Part shown: positions 1 through 10,439 of the stretch, piece after piece
Position numbering within the stretch: the first letter of the stretch is position 1
Layout: every line of letters starts with the position of its first letter
Origin: Sacculina carcini
Lineage: Eukaryota > Arthropoda > Thecostraca > Sacculinidae
Length of the DNA stretch: 64,000 bases
Assembly (NCBI GenBank): GCA_916048095.2
Contig: OU696586.1
Span: forward strand, 7,550,249-7,614,248
Direction: 5' to 3'
Program-made: the position numbers and the translations under genes
The notes under the pieces: generated by a model
What the model saw: the letters and a program-made list of their open reading frames with translations, nothing else
The model's database searches: none
What the model was told of the DNA's origin: nothing

Positions 1-361
1 CACAACACTGCAAAAAAGAATTATAAGATCCATCGGTTGTCTGAAACACTCTGAGACTACTGAACCTTTACGGAAAAAGTACAGTCTATTATTTTTGATG
101 AATTGGTGCAGTTCAACATTGGATGCCTTATGTACAAAATTCACAAGGGGAACATTCCGAAAAATCTGAGCTTTCACTTCAAAATTAACCGCAGACACCG
201 AGATATGTACTTCATTACCTTTCCCAGAACTCGTTGTAGACAATTCAATTTTTTCGTCAGAGGTTCCCTCACTCTGGAATAATTTGAACATTACACTAAA
301 AAACTGTCCTAGTATAAAAACGTTTAAGGTAAAGCTGAGAAAGACTCTCATGTATAAATGA
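1..361 (+). pseudogene. LINE ORF2 C-terminal end, frameshifted
   Basis: This is the last ~120 codons of a non-LTR retrotransposon ORF2, after the reverse transcriptase core. It begins in one frame (LQKRIIRSIGCLKHSE...), shifts near position 100 to a frame reading FDELVQFNIGCLMYKIHKGN, and shifts again near 285 to VPSLWNNLNITLKN, ending at a TGA at 359-361. The pattern of an 'LQ-R--R-I' start, a 'LMYKIHKG' middle and a 'LWN-L' plus 'FK-KL' end is typical of LINE C-termini. Two frameshifts mark it as dead. The copy continues left of the window. Confidence 0.75.
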
Positions 362-690
362 CTCTCCACTGAAAGTCGGGTGCGCCTCCACACCTTCACA
401 TCGTCGCAATACAGGTACCAGCGGGACAGGGATGCGCCGATATGGAAATGTGCGTGTGTGTGTGTTTTGTGTACTGTGTATGTGCGTAAGTATACATGTG
501 TAGGTGTACATTCATGTATGTGTGTGCGTGTGTGTGTGAGTGTGTTACTGTAGACGAGCATGTATGTGGAAGATCGTAGATCGGTCTCTTTGGACGAGCC
601 GATAAGCCACTGTTGGCTTTGGCCACTTTATAATGATATGTGTCAACTGAAATTGAATATGTCCAATACAATGAACTGAACTGAACTGAA
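362..690 (+). mobile_element. LINE 3' UTR and tail
   Basis: Non-coding sequence directly following the LINE stop. It contains a TG-rich stretch (about 448-545), a hairpin-like segment around 592-625 (GACGAGCCGATAAGCC...) and ends in short AACTG repeats (about 671-690). Related end sequences (a 'CTCGACG' hairpin followed by CAATACAT) occur at 5995-6090 and 39465-39560 in reverse orientation, which supports a shared LINE 3' UTR. Confidence 0.55.
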
Positions 691-790
691 AATTGTAACT
701 AACCTAACCTAACCCAACCAACCCAATCTAACCTAAACTAACCAGCCTAGCCTAACATAACCTAACCAGCCTAACCTGACCTAACAACGA
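691..790 (+). repeat. Degenerate CCTAA pentamer tract
   Basis: About 100 bases of imperfect CCTAA/ACCTA units with interspersed variants (CCAACC, CCAGCC). CCTAA is the complement of TTAGG, the arthropod telomere unit, so this could be an interstitial telomere-like tract. It may equally be an ordinary pentanucleotide microsatellite grown from the neighbouring LINE tail. Confidence 0.7.
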
Positions 791-1907
791 AAAGGTGTTT
801 TTTCAAAAATATCACTAGAGCAGTGCGTTGATTAGCTTTGATAAATATAACTTTCAAAAAGTAATATTGCAATAATAAATGTTACTTAGGTATAATAATT
901 ATTATTGTTTTGTCGGCGAGACAAAAATCTAAATAAACAGAAATAATTAATAAATATTGAAAATTACTCACTAGAAGAGCCTTAATCATCTTTGAAAAGT
1001 TGTTTTTTGTCGGAACGTAATTAGTTCTTTGGATTAGCACTTTGGAGAACATCGGAATCCCAGTACATAAGATATGTCTACACGCCCAGGCACGCCGAGA
1101 GGGATGGGGCTCCGCTCAGTGCGGCAAGAAATTTGTGAGCCGTCGTTGCAGAGAATGAGTGCAACGCTTCAATTTCTCTGCGCGTTGCTTAGAATTTAGT
1201 GAATTTCAAGGCGTAAAGTAGCCTAGATTGTTCTTGTCGTTTTGAGATGATCGTTGGAGCCTTTTTCTAAACATGATATCTAAGGCTATTTAGCGTGTTT
1301 TAGACAGTCTGGGATATATAAATATATGTTATTGATTTAATTGGAGTGTTGATAAAACCTTATACATTCATTTCTTCACTTCGAAATAGAAATATGCTGG
1401 TTGAGTGTCTGCCTAACCCTCGTTGAGTGTGCATGTGTTTACCGTCGCTCGTTGGCGCCCGGCTGTCTACGCTTCGCTGACGCTCACCGACGACAGATCC
1501 TGCTTTCTGCTAACGCTGAGTGTTCCTTGAGTTATATTTCAGTTGTTTTATTATTATATTTGATTTAGCGTTATTTTGATTTTCCATTACTCGTTTTGTT
1601 CATTGATAATATTTGCCTTTTTAAACATGCTGCGTTCATTGCGTTCAGCATATTTGCCATGAACGGAGTATTATGTCTCACATAAACGACACATAATGCA
1701 ATACAATGGCGTTTCCGTATGTTGAAATTACATAGTGAAACCGCAACATACATTATACAGGCACAATAGCATTGGTACATTCAAAACAAGCATTGAAGAA
1801 TGTATATATTTAGGACGACCTTGTCCGCAATTATACAATACAATACGATATACATGGAATTCAACACGCACCAGTAATGAGTGAAATGGGTGTAAATGTG
1901 TAAACTA
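791..1907. other. Non-coding interval, possible 3' flank or LTR of Gypsy pol
   Basis: No coding sequence seen. Because the Gypsy pol at 1908-4925 runs on the minus strand, its 3' LTR should lie here, but no second LTR copy is present in the window to define it. A 'TTGGCGCCCGG' at about 1453 resembles a primer-binding site, but it is isolated. Confidence 0.3.
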
Positions 1908-3419
1908 TCAAAAATAGTGATAATAAGGCTGCTTTTTGAACGTCACTTCACGGCCTGACCTGGTGGTGGTGGTGGTACGCTCAACCAGCGATGTACGGGG
2001 AGCGGGAATTGGAGGTGATGGCGACGCAGCGGCTGTGCGTGACGACTTCTGCAAGATGGCCGTATTTGTGATTACAGCCGGCTTCAGTCGGTCGATGGAG
2101 ACTGTATCCGACCCTCCGGCAGGTAAAGCGATCACAAATACTTTGGGTGATCTGGAAACCACACGAAATGGCCCACGGTATGGTGCTTCAAAGGGCCGGC
2201 GGACTCTGTCCACGCGCACCCACACCTGTTCGCAGGTCATGAGTTGTGATGGAACGTATGACGCTGGTGTACAGTGGGACGTGCCAGAAGACATGGTGTA
2301 AAAATCCACCTCGGACATCTTTTTCGCCAGCTCTGAGACAAATTCATGCTGCGTCTTGATAGTCATTGTGTCACCAGTCGGCATGCGAGGGCACAACAAG
2401 TATCCACCAGTAACGGCAGTGAACGGAGACACATGTGACTCAGTTGGAAGCAATCTGATGCCCAGCATTACTACTGGAAGTGCAGAAAACCAGCACTGCC
2501 GCCGAGCCATGATGGCGGTTTTTATGACCCGGTGTAGTCGCTCCACGAGTCCATTGGATTGTGGTCGGTATGCTGTTGTTCTGACGCGGTGAAACCCGAC
2601 CACTTGAGACAATTCATTAAACAGCTCCGATTCGAATTGACGTCCTCTATCGGTCACCACGTAGAGTGGGACCCCGAATCTCGAAATCCAATGAGCAAAG
2701 AATGCCTCGGCGACGGACGCGGCGGTAATGTCGGTCAGTGGAATGGCCTCGGGCCAACGACTGGCTCTGTCAATGCAGGTCAGGATATATCGATACGGTG
2801 TTGCGAACGGATGATTGCGCGTTACGGCTGGTGTCAATGGTCCAACCAGGTCCAGATGCACACATTCAAACCGGGCACTGGGCACAGCAGAATCAGCTAG
2901 CGGTGACTTAGTATATCTAGTGATCTTGGCTTGCTGACATGCGACGCAGGCGCGGACCCAATTTTTTATGTCGCGATCGATGTGCGGCCACACGTAACGA
3001 GACTTAATCAGCCTGATGCTGCCGTGAATCCCAGGATGGCTCAGATTGTGCAATTGCATGAACACAGGATGCCTACATTTTTCAGGCAAATATGGCCTTG
3101 GGTGTGGCGTAGAAGTGTCACACAACAGTGGTACATCTCCGGACATTTTGAAAGCACTAAGTGCTGTAGCAGCAGCTTGTGTTTCTGCATCATTTGCTTG
3201 TGCACGAGCAATGGCTGGCAGGTCATAGACGTCCAGGCTGACAGCATTCACACTGTGTGACAGACAGTCTGCGACCGCGTTATCCACCCCACGAATGTGT
3301 TGTACATCCGACACATATTCAGTTATATACGACCAGTGCCTCTGCTGACGGTCAGATTTGGCCACATGTGGACTGGTGTAGGCCGAAACTAGCGGCTTGT
3401 GGTCAGTCAGCAGAGTCAC
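1908..3419 (-). pseudogene. Gypsy pol part 2: RNase H end and integrase
   Basis: 503 codons from an internal Met, but homology extends upstream to about 3540 (FSKKLSAAQRKYSVYDRELL), so the listed start is an artefact of the frameshift. 'LLTDHKPLVSAY' is the RNase H tail. An HHCC-type zinc-binding region ('LHNLSHPG', 'CVACQQAK') is followed by the integrase core with D in 'HLDLVGPLTP', D in 'VVTDRGRQFES' and E in 'NGLVERLHR'. A GPY/F-like module ('YRGPFRVVSRSPKVF') lies near the C-terminus. Catalytic residues look intact, but the element is broken upstream. Confidence 0.85.
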
Positions 3420-3542
3420 CGATCGACCTTCTAGGAAGTGCCGAAAGTGTACTACAGCGTAATATGCCGCCAGTAACTCGCGATCATATACAGAGTATTT
3501 ACGCTGGGCGGCAGATAATTTTTTTGAAAATAATGATATCAG

Positions 3543-4925
3543 TTATGCGACACCCTCAACCATTTGATGCAGCGCAGCACCGACGGCAACAGAAGAACTG
3601 TCGGTTACCAACTGCAGATGCTGGCAGCTTGGACTTGGATGAGGCAGTACACATGCATCCATCAGCGATTGTTTAGCGGCATCAAACGCTACCGTTTCTA
3701 CTTCATTAAGCTCAATGTGCTTGGCGTTGGGCTGCAGTCTAGTGCGCTTAGATAGAGGATGAACAATATCCGCGAACTTCGGCACAAGGCGACGGTAAAA
3801 ATTGCAAACTCCAAGAAATCGACGAAGAGAAGCTGAATCACATGGCTGTGGAAAATCGCGAATAGCGGAAAGCTTATCTTCAGGTGGCTGTACTCCATCA
3901 GCTGTGATCTTGTGCCCGAGAAAGTCAACGCTTTTCTGGAAAAAGGCACACTTCTCTATTGATAGACGCAGACCATATTTATCTAATATGTCAAACACGG
4001 CTGCTAAGTCACGTGTGTGCTGCTTCTCGTCGGCCGAAAACACCAGTATATCATCGAGGTAGACAAATCTACAGCGAAGGTGAGACAAAATGGTGTTCAT
4101 CATGCGTTGAAACGTTGCTCCAGCATTTCGAAGACCCATGGGCATACATGCGTACTCATAGAGACCAAAAGGCGTGACAACTGTAGTTTTGGCGATGTCA
4201 GACTCACTCATGGGAACCTGATGGTACGCTTGTAGAAGGTCCACCTTAGAAAACACACGCATACCGTGCAGATGCGCCGACAGATCCTGGACATGTGGTA
4301 GCGGGTATCTGTCGGGCACTGTCTTCACGTTCAGCGCGCGATAATCACCTGTGATGCGCCATTCACCAGGTGTTTTCTTAGCCACCATGTGCAGTGGAGA
4401 AGCCCACGGTGAATTGGAACGGCGGACAATGCCGGACTGCAGCATGGCTTCAAACGCATCTCTGGCGGCTTTTTCCTTGTCAGATGATAGACGGCGTGGG
4501 CGGGCGAACACGGGCGCTGCACTGCCAGTGTCGATGGTGTGCTGCACAGGCATGGTGGCTGCTGTGTGAGATTGAGACATCAACAAACCGGGTCGCTGGG
4601 TCAACAAAGACCGCAAGGGCGCCGGGAGTTGACTGACGTCGTTGACAACCAGTCCAACAGTTTGCTCAGTACATATTTTTGCAGGAACGCATAATGTTGT
4701 AACAGTGTCACGGATACATCTTTGGTGACAATCTACCACGAGCTTGAAATGGCTGAGAAAATCGTGTCCCAGCAACGGCGAAACTGCGTCAGAGACAATA
4801 AAAGTCCAGGTAAACTTTCGACGCAATTTGTGGAGAACAATATCCAAACGGACTTCACCATGCATCAACATGGGCTGGCCGTTGGCTGCTGATATGCGTA
4901 TCGATGTTGGTTGTAGCATCAGCAT
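3543..4925 (-). pseudogene. Gypsy pol part 1: protease C-terminal part, reverse transcriptase, start of RNase H
   Basis: An open frame of 460 codons. Residues 1-70 resemble the C-terminal half of a retropepsin ('FTWTFIVSDAVSPLLGHDFL'); the catalytic DTG is missing. RT follows at about 140-330 with 'GDYRALN' near 193, 'FSKVDLLQAYHQVP' near 225 and the polymerase motif YLDD at about 289-292. 'RRFLGVCNFYRRLVP' marks the connection, and the RNase H start 'LVTDSSSVAVGAAL' is near the end. The frame stops at 3543 (reads GVA then TAA), and the RNase H continues in another frame. Confidence 0.85.
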
Positions 4926-5044
4926 GTTTATTGCTGTATGTGTTTATTGCTTATAATGTGCTACTATTGCATTTGTTCTCTCTTTCACTCTCTTTATCAC
5001 CTCTGTCTCTACGTCATAGATGCCGAAATTTCTTACTGTCTCAG

Positions 5045-5159
5045 CCACCACCACATATACACACACATACACACGGTCACACACACACGCTCACGCACAC
5101 ACACACTCACACTCACTCACACACATACACATACACATACACACATACACATACACGTT
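5045..5159 (+). repeat. (CA)n microsatellite
   Basis: CA-rich tract with CACATA variants. It directly abuts the 5' end of LINE X copy 1 (from about 5160) and reads CA in the sense orientation of that LINE. Confidence 0.9.
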
Positions 5160-5622
5160 CAATTATATGTTCTGCGACATTTGCAAAGAGGCAGTGAAAC
5201 GGTTTGTGACATATAGGCGAATACATACGAAACATCAGCAATGGTTCAATAGAAAAAGCATGATAATTCGAGACAAAAGATACAAGCTTTGAAAAAATAC
5301 AGGAAACATGGCAACGAGCACACTCATGGAATCTACAGAAAAATGAGAAACAAATACACGATTATTCTGCGAGAATCGAAAATGTAATACGAGAAGGATA
5401 TAATAGATAAAATCAGGGATTGCCCGAAGCTAGTTTATCAGTATGTGAATAGTAAAACTAAAGTAAAATACAAGCTATAATGTCTGGTCAAAAACGTTAT
5501 CAGATATACCGACGACAACGATATGTGTGATATATTGAACAAAGGATTTCAATCGGTCTTTATAGACGAAATTAAAGGAAATGTCGAAAATGAGTTAGAA
5601 TTAGAACCGGACCGACAGAACG
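5160..5622 (+). pseudogene. LINE X copy 1, left part (endonuclease-RT linker)
   Basis: Fragments in several frames align with the linker between endonuclease and RT of LINE X copy 2 (minus strand, 35.5-39.2 kb). For example 'FCDICKEAVKRFVTYRRI' here matches 'FCRSYKEGVDKYIPIRRK' there, and 'ICDILNKGFQSVFIDEI' here matches 'ICEILNKQFHSIFSE' there. Frameshifts and stops are frequent. The copy is 5'-truncated at the CA microsatellite and is interrupted at 5622/5623 by a hAT transposon; it resumes at 8778. Confidence 0.75.
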
Positions 5623-5975
5623 CAGGACCGGATTAACGTATAGGCAAAGTAGGAAGTTGCCTAGGACACCGCGCTTTTGGGGCCCTAGAGGCAGTGGGGG
5701 GCTGCGACTCAAATATCTTAGGGGCCCATCTCATTATTTTCTCAACTTCTCATAGTCTGCCCTCATTGCCAAATATTTTGAAACATTCTCCCGCTAATTC
5801 ACGTTGTATTTTTGCATCAGTCAGAAAGTAACCTGACAAAACATAGCACGTGCATAGCTCTGTGCATAGCCAGCTCACTCGCACACTTACATTCACACAC
5901 ACATACATACAGATTGTGTACGCACGGCGAGAGCAATATTTGTGTGTTCCTGTGTGTGTGTGCTTGTGTGTCAAT

Positions 5976-6515
5976 TTGTCAATTTGTCAATTTGATGTAT
6001 TGCCACACATATACAACAAAACAAGTTATACAGCAAACACAGATTAATAAGGCAACGATTCGTCGAGCCGTGGCTCTTGGACGAACGGATAGTTTAGAGT
6101 GCATTCAGTTGTACAATCATGTGAATGTGCTCATTTGTGTGTGATATTTATACACTTCAATGGACAAATCATGTAGCAAACAACGAAAATCATATCGAGG
6201 CTATATATGAAACAACACGAGACACTGCATTTAAGTATATGCAATTTACATGAATTACATCGAAATAAGACGGTCTTATCAACATACACCGTTAAATGTC
6301 TGAAATCATGTCGGCTAAAATATGTTTTTTTCAGAGCAAATTTGAACCCTTCCAGAGAACTTGTTTCATTAATACATTTAAGGCTTTGTGGATGTTTGTT
6401 CCAAATTTCAGGGCCTTTATGCAAAAAGCAATTTCGAAACAAAGTAGTTCTAAATTTTGGTAGCATAATATCATATCTATCTCTCATAATGCGATTAGAG
6501 CTGTTAGATGGAATA
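5976..6515 (-). pseudogene. LINE fragment (ORF2 C-terminus and 3' UTR) inside the hAT element
   Basis: On the minus strand the piece reads 'LPKFRTTLFRNCFLHKGPEI' then 'WNKHPQSLKCINETSS', the conserved end of LINE ORF2 (compare 'PPRFRTMLFKYSILYYGPQL' in the intact LINE at 40-43 kb). Its 3' UTR ends near 5995 in sequence similar to the 39.46-39.56 kb end of that intact copy (TGTATTGCCACACA). Both sides are TG-rich on the plus strand (5940-5975 and 6520-6560), that is CA in LINE sense. Confidence 0.7.
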
Positions 6516-6657
6516 CAAAATGTGTTGTGTGTGTGTGTGTGTATGGGTGTGTTTGTATGTATGTGCGCATTGCAAACGCATATGACATGCATGTGGTGTT
6601 CATTGAACTCGAAAACTGCCCCTTTCGTCGATCATCAAATGTACATGCACGGTCTTG

Positions 6658-6721
6658 AGGTCGCTCCAATATGTTTCATATATCCGGAGGAATGAACAAT
6701 TTCTTCAGCAAATGTTTCGTC
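6658..6721 (-). pseudogene. Inverted fragment of the hAT transposase
   Basis: Reverse complement of the segment at about 7700-7762 of the transposase ORF with few mismatches: it encodes 'DETFAEEIV' then 'SGYMKHIGAT' on the minus strand. It forms an inverted repeat of about 64 bp with the transposase, about 1 kb apart. Confidence 0.8.
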
Positions 6722-6868
6722 ACTGGACAAAGTTGACAACAGTGGACAAAGTTGTGGCAAACGTATCAGCAGTGTAGTTAGTTACAGTGTATTGCCGAAT
6801 TGTTCTGCAATTTCATCGCATACATGTTTGAACATTTAATTGAGAATTATAGCATATTGTTTTGCTTT

Positions 6869-7060
6869 CAGAGCCGTATCGACAGCTCCTTGGCCGTGGG
6901 CTCCACGATTTTCAGGGGCAGCTTTAGGAGGAAGGAGAAGGGGCTCCCAGAGTGAAACAGAGTGTGACTAAAATTGTCACTAGCCTTTTTGTACAAGGTG
7001 TTCTAATTTTATCAACAATTTTCCTTTGGAGGAGCCCCATTACACCTCTTTACGGCTCTG
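6869..7060. mobile_element. hAT-like MITE, 192 bp
   Basis: Terminal inverted repeats CAGAGCCGTA ... TACGGCTCTG. Flanking 8-mers are TTTGCTTT (6861-6868) and TATGCTTT (7061-7068), 7 of 8 identical, the target-duplication length of hAT elements. No coding capacity. It sits inside the larger hAT element. Confidence 0.85.
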
Positions 7061-7196
7061 TATGCTTTCATTTACAACTTTTATGTGAGTTACACAAAAA
7101 AATATGAGGGTAGCATGTGATTAGAGACGGTTGAGTTTGCCGTTCATACACACACATGGTAGACAAATCATCCTGGTTCTGTGAAGTGATTATCAT

Positions 7197-7383
7197 CAGT
7201 GGCAGCGCCAAAAAAATTCCGGAGGGAGGGGGATGATGAAAAATGAGAAGGGGGTATGACAAGCACAGTGGTCAAGCCAAATATAGCCGTGATTAAGTTA
7301 TTGGGGGGCTTTGGTGGTCTTGGCCGTTTTTGGCGGGAAACTTCAGCCTTCCAAGCCCACCCACTTATTTGACGCTGACTCTG
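7197..7383. mobile_element. hAT-like MITE, 187 bp
   Basis: The left end CAGTGGCAGCGCCA and the reverse-complemented right end CAGAGTCAGCGTCA match at 11 of 14 positions. Flanks are ATTATCAT (7189-7196) and ATTACCAT (7384-7391), 7 of 8 identical. The left end resembles the CAGTGGCGGCGCC ends at 48395 and 57122. Non-coding. Confidence 0.8.
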
Positions 7384-7566
7384 ATTACCATGAACTATAA
7401 GGAAAGATTATATAGAAAATTAAGAACAATTTAAAGTGGAATGTTGATTGCAGATATTGGCGTTGTGCAATACGTCATCTCGTGAACGTGATGTTGGGAT
7501 TTTTTATGCGAGTAGATATCAAAAACAGGCACCTACTGTGTTATTCTGGATTCACTAATAACGGAA

Positions 7567-8033
7567 TTGATGAAAAGAAAAGAAGCATATCATGACGTCA
7601 ATAGAAAGTTTGGATTTCCTTTCCAAATCACCAACATTCCAAATTCTGAATTAAGGGAAGCTGCGGTAAAGTTGCAGCAGCAGTTTTCGGCAGATGTTGA
7701 CGAAACATTTGCTGAAGAAATTGTTAATTTCTCCGGATATATGAAACATATTGGAGCGACCTCTGAACAATGTGCACCATCAGCTGCTCTTAAACATATC
7801 AGCGATGCAGGTGTTTCACAAGCATTCCCAAATGTGGACATAGTTTACCGCCTTTACTTGACGCTACCATCTTCTAACTGTGAAGGGGAGCGTTCATTCT
7901 CTGTCTTGAAAAGAATTAAAAACCACAACACAACAAAATGGGTAGCTTAGAGTTTTGACTATTGAGTCCAAACTCACAAATATTATTGATTTCAACGATG
8001 TTATTGATGATTTTGCTAAAATTAAGTCCAGAA
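7567..8033 (+). pseudogene. hAT transposase, C-terminal dimerisation region
   Basis: A 127-codon open frame (7567-7950) followed by an out-of-frame continuation to about 8033 (SLLTIESKLTNIIDFNDVID). The motif 'FPNVDIVYRLYLTLPSSNCE' followed by 'GERSFSVLKRIKN' is the classic hAT dimerisation domain, and the continuation carries the usual 'L-IE' and 'IIDDFA' end. The catalytic DDE part and zinc finger are not found upstream. It belongs to the hAT element at 5623-8777. Confidence 0.85.
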
Positions 8034-8735
8034 AAAGTGTATATAATCATGTTATACTACTGGTGGAATGGTAGTCACCGGGCACCTCATGATCACGATT
8101 TCGATACATGTTTCATGATTACGATTGTTTTTGAAAATTAAGAAGGAAAATTTGCAGCAAATTTGCGTCTTCCAGATGTATTTACATTTGTATAACTAAA
8201 TTTGTATGAAATTTTCCAAAATATTTGATAGAGATAGCTGGGTCAAAACTGCACCTGTGAGGTGAAATATAGTCTGCAACAGTGTATGAAATATTGGATA
8301 AAGCAATATTGAGCGCTCAGTGTTTCATGTATGACAGTGTTAATATAATCTATCTTTTGTTATATCTTTTAATGTATCTTGTGTTGTATTTTGTATTGTA
8401 CGTGAATATATTATGTAATATATTATGCGTATTTTGTGCTTGTATTCTATTAGCGAATGGAGGTGACCGAATTTGGGTCGTGCAGGATATCAGTCAGGCA
8501 AATCATTCTATATTGCGGGTTGCATTTTCGGGCTTGGGAGATGCAAACAAGTTGTTGAAGCCCTTATTAATCATATAGAAAAAGGTTATAAACCCATATT
8601 CTGCATGTGTTACTGAAAAGTTGATAAGTTTTTCGGCGGCGTAGGCAAGGTGCTGGTTGACTCAAGTGAATGGGATGCCACAATATCACGCCCAGGTTTG
8701 CTTGTTCATATCTCATATCATGGGGGCCCCGTGGA
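8034..8735. other. hAT 3' non-coding region
   Basis: AT-rich sequence between the transposase tail and the right terminal repeat. A 98-codon ORF at 8282-8578 is low-complexity and hydrophobic and resembles nothing I know. I see no other feature. Confidence 0.4.
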
Positions 8736-8777
8736 TCTGAACTGCCTAGGGCCCCGTGAAGTCTTAATCCGGCCCTG

Positions 8778-10310
8778 ACCACACGATAGTCTACCACCGG
8801 CATTCGACATTCTCCATAGCCATTCTACCATCTGATATAGAAAAAGAATGAAAAAACATCGACTGGAACAAATCGTGTGGCACTGACAACATATCAGGCT
8901 ACGTTTTGTGCAGAAGTGCTGACTAGACCGTTGCATATTATAATGAGCAACCCACTGAAAAACGGCAGGCTACCAAAAATATGGAAAAAGGCGAACATAA
9001 CGCCCATATTCAATACAGGCACATTTCGTTGACTTTTGTGCCGTGTAAACTGATCGGGAAAACCATTCGCAGAAAGTGGGTAGCTTTTTTGGAAAGACAC
9101 AATTTGATATCGGAAAACCAATACGGATTCATAAGAGGCAAATCAACATGAACAAATCTACTGAGTTTTTACGGTAGAATTGCGGATAGGACAGAGAAAA
9201 AGTAGGGATGGCTGGACGCCATATACGTTGACTTTGAAAATGCTCTAGATAAGGTACCGCATGGGAAGTTATTACACAAACTGAGGAAATACCGAGGAGT
9301 CCAAGGTAAACTGCTGGATTGGATGGACAATTTCTTGAAAAATGGAGACATGCACTTGCATCAGAGAAAATTACCGTCTTAGATCAAGGTCAAAAGCGGA
9401 GTGTCGCAAGGTACGGTGCTTGTACCAATAATGCTCATCTTATATGTGAACGACTTGGTGAAAATGGGACAAAGATGTATGTACATGAATATGTTTGGGG
9501 ACGATTTGAAAATTCAACAAAACATCTACGATGAAAGCAACTGTCGACAACTGCAAGAGTATCACAACCAGCTGTCTGCATAGATCAACAAATGGCAGAT
9601 GAAATTTAATACAGAAAAGTTTCGCTTCATTAGGTTTGGCAGAGGCAAAAGACGACCACTCTGGAATCATACGATAGGTGGGAAAATTATGAGAGAAATT
9701 GACACAGATAAAGATTTGGCAGTTCGAATAAATTCCAATTATCACCGGAAAATCATATATTGGATATTATACAAACAACAACTTATCAAATATTGAAAAT
9801 CAAAGCGACCTTTTCATATTTGGATCAAGACATGATAAAAAATGTGGATTATCACAAAAATCAGACCTCTGCTAGAATACGCTGCACTGGTATGGAGCCC
9901 ACATCTTCAAAAGCACGTTATGGTGATTGAGAGAGTACAAAGGTCATTTACAAAATGTATTGCGGAACTGAAACCACTCGCTTATGAGCAGATACTCCAA
10001 AAAATTGACTTGCCAACGCTAGAAGAAAGAAGAAAAAGAGGAGATGTGATAATGATATGCAAATGTTTCAGTATAAAGGACACAATTCAACATGAGGTAA
10101 TGTTTAAAATATCAAAATCTACCAGGGGACATGGCAAAAAATCTACTGCAAAAAACAATAAAACGGGATCTGAAAAATATAGCTCTCCATATAGAGCTAT
10201 ATCATATTGGAATATGTTACCGGCCAATATCACAAGCAAAAATACCATCAAAGGATTCAAGAGCTCATTTGATCAATGGAAGGCGGGACAGACGAGCTGA
10301 CTCAGTCCTG
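8778..10310 (+). pseudogene. LINE X copy 1, right part (RT to 3' end)
   Basis: Resumes the LINE interrupted by hAT. In shifting frames it shows 'NKSCGTDNISGYVL', 'GRLPKIWKKANITPIF', 'IYVDFENALDKVPHGKL', 'GVSQGTVLVPIMLILYVND' and 'MYMNMFGDDLKIQ', each matching LINE X copy 2. The usual YADD/FADD polymerase box reads FGDD here, a lost alanine. The C-terminal part 9842-10300 is open (LLEYAALVWSPHLQKHV ... FKSSFDQWKAG). The 3' end carries the family terminal motif TGACTCAGTCCTGCG at about 10300-10314. Confidence 0.85.
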
Positions 10311-10319
10311 CGTACTACA

Positions 10320-10405
10320 ATTCGGTTAGAACACATGCGCACACACAAATACGAACACACACGCACACACAGACACACGCACGCACGCACACACACGCCA
10401 CATTA
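10320..10405 (+). repeat. CA-rich tract after LINE X copy 1
   Basis: CACACA/CGCACG-rich tract immediately 3' of the LINE terminus. It again reads CA in the sense direction of the LINE. Confidence 0.85.
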
Positions 10406-10439
10406 CTGTTGTACTTTTATATATTGATAGTTGCTGTGC

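Larger units (their letters stand above)
1908..4925 (-). mobile_element. Ty3/Gypsy-type LTR retrotransposon, 5'-truncated, pol only
   Basis: Order on the minus strand is protease tail, reverse transcriptase, RNase H, integrase, the Ty3/Gypsy order. The 5' part (gag, and the protease active-site Asp) is absent: upstream of 4925 the reading frame meets stops, then LINE and CA-repeat sequence. The pol frame is broken once near 3540. No LTR pair could be identified. The organisation matches element B at 25166-29612, but the proteins differ widely, so this is a separate, older family. Confidence 0.85.
5623..8777 (+). mobile_element. hAT-type DNA transposon, nested in LINE X copy 1
   Basis: Ends are inverted: the left end reads CAGGACCGGATTAA and the right end, reverse-complemented, reads CAGGGCCGGATTAA; both are followed by a GC-rich 'GGGGCCCTA'-like segment. 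The flanking 8-mers (5615-5622 ACAGAACG and 8778-8785 ACCACACG) match at 5 of 8 positions, consistent with a decayed 8-bp target duplication. LINE X coding sequence resumes on the other side, which independently confirms the insertion. Inside lie a hAT transposase C-terminus, two MITEs and a LINE fragment. Only the C-terminal transposase part remains, so it is defective. Confidence 0.75.

Noticed and set aside
1445..1475. TTGGCGCCCGG resembling a retroviral primer-binding site
   Set aside because: Isolated, no adjacent LTR or gag on the plus strand; match is too short.
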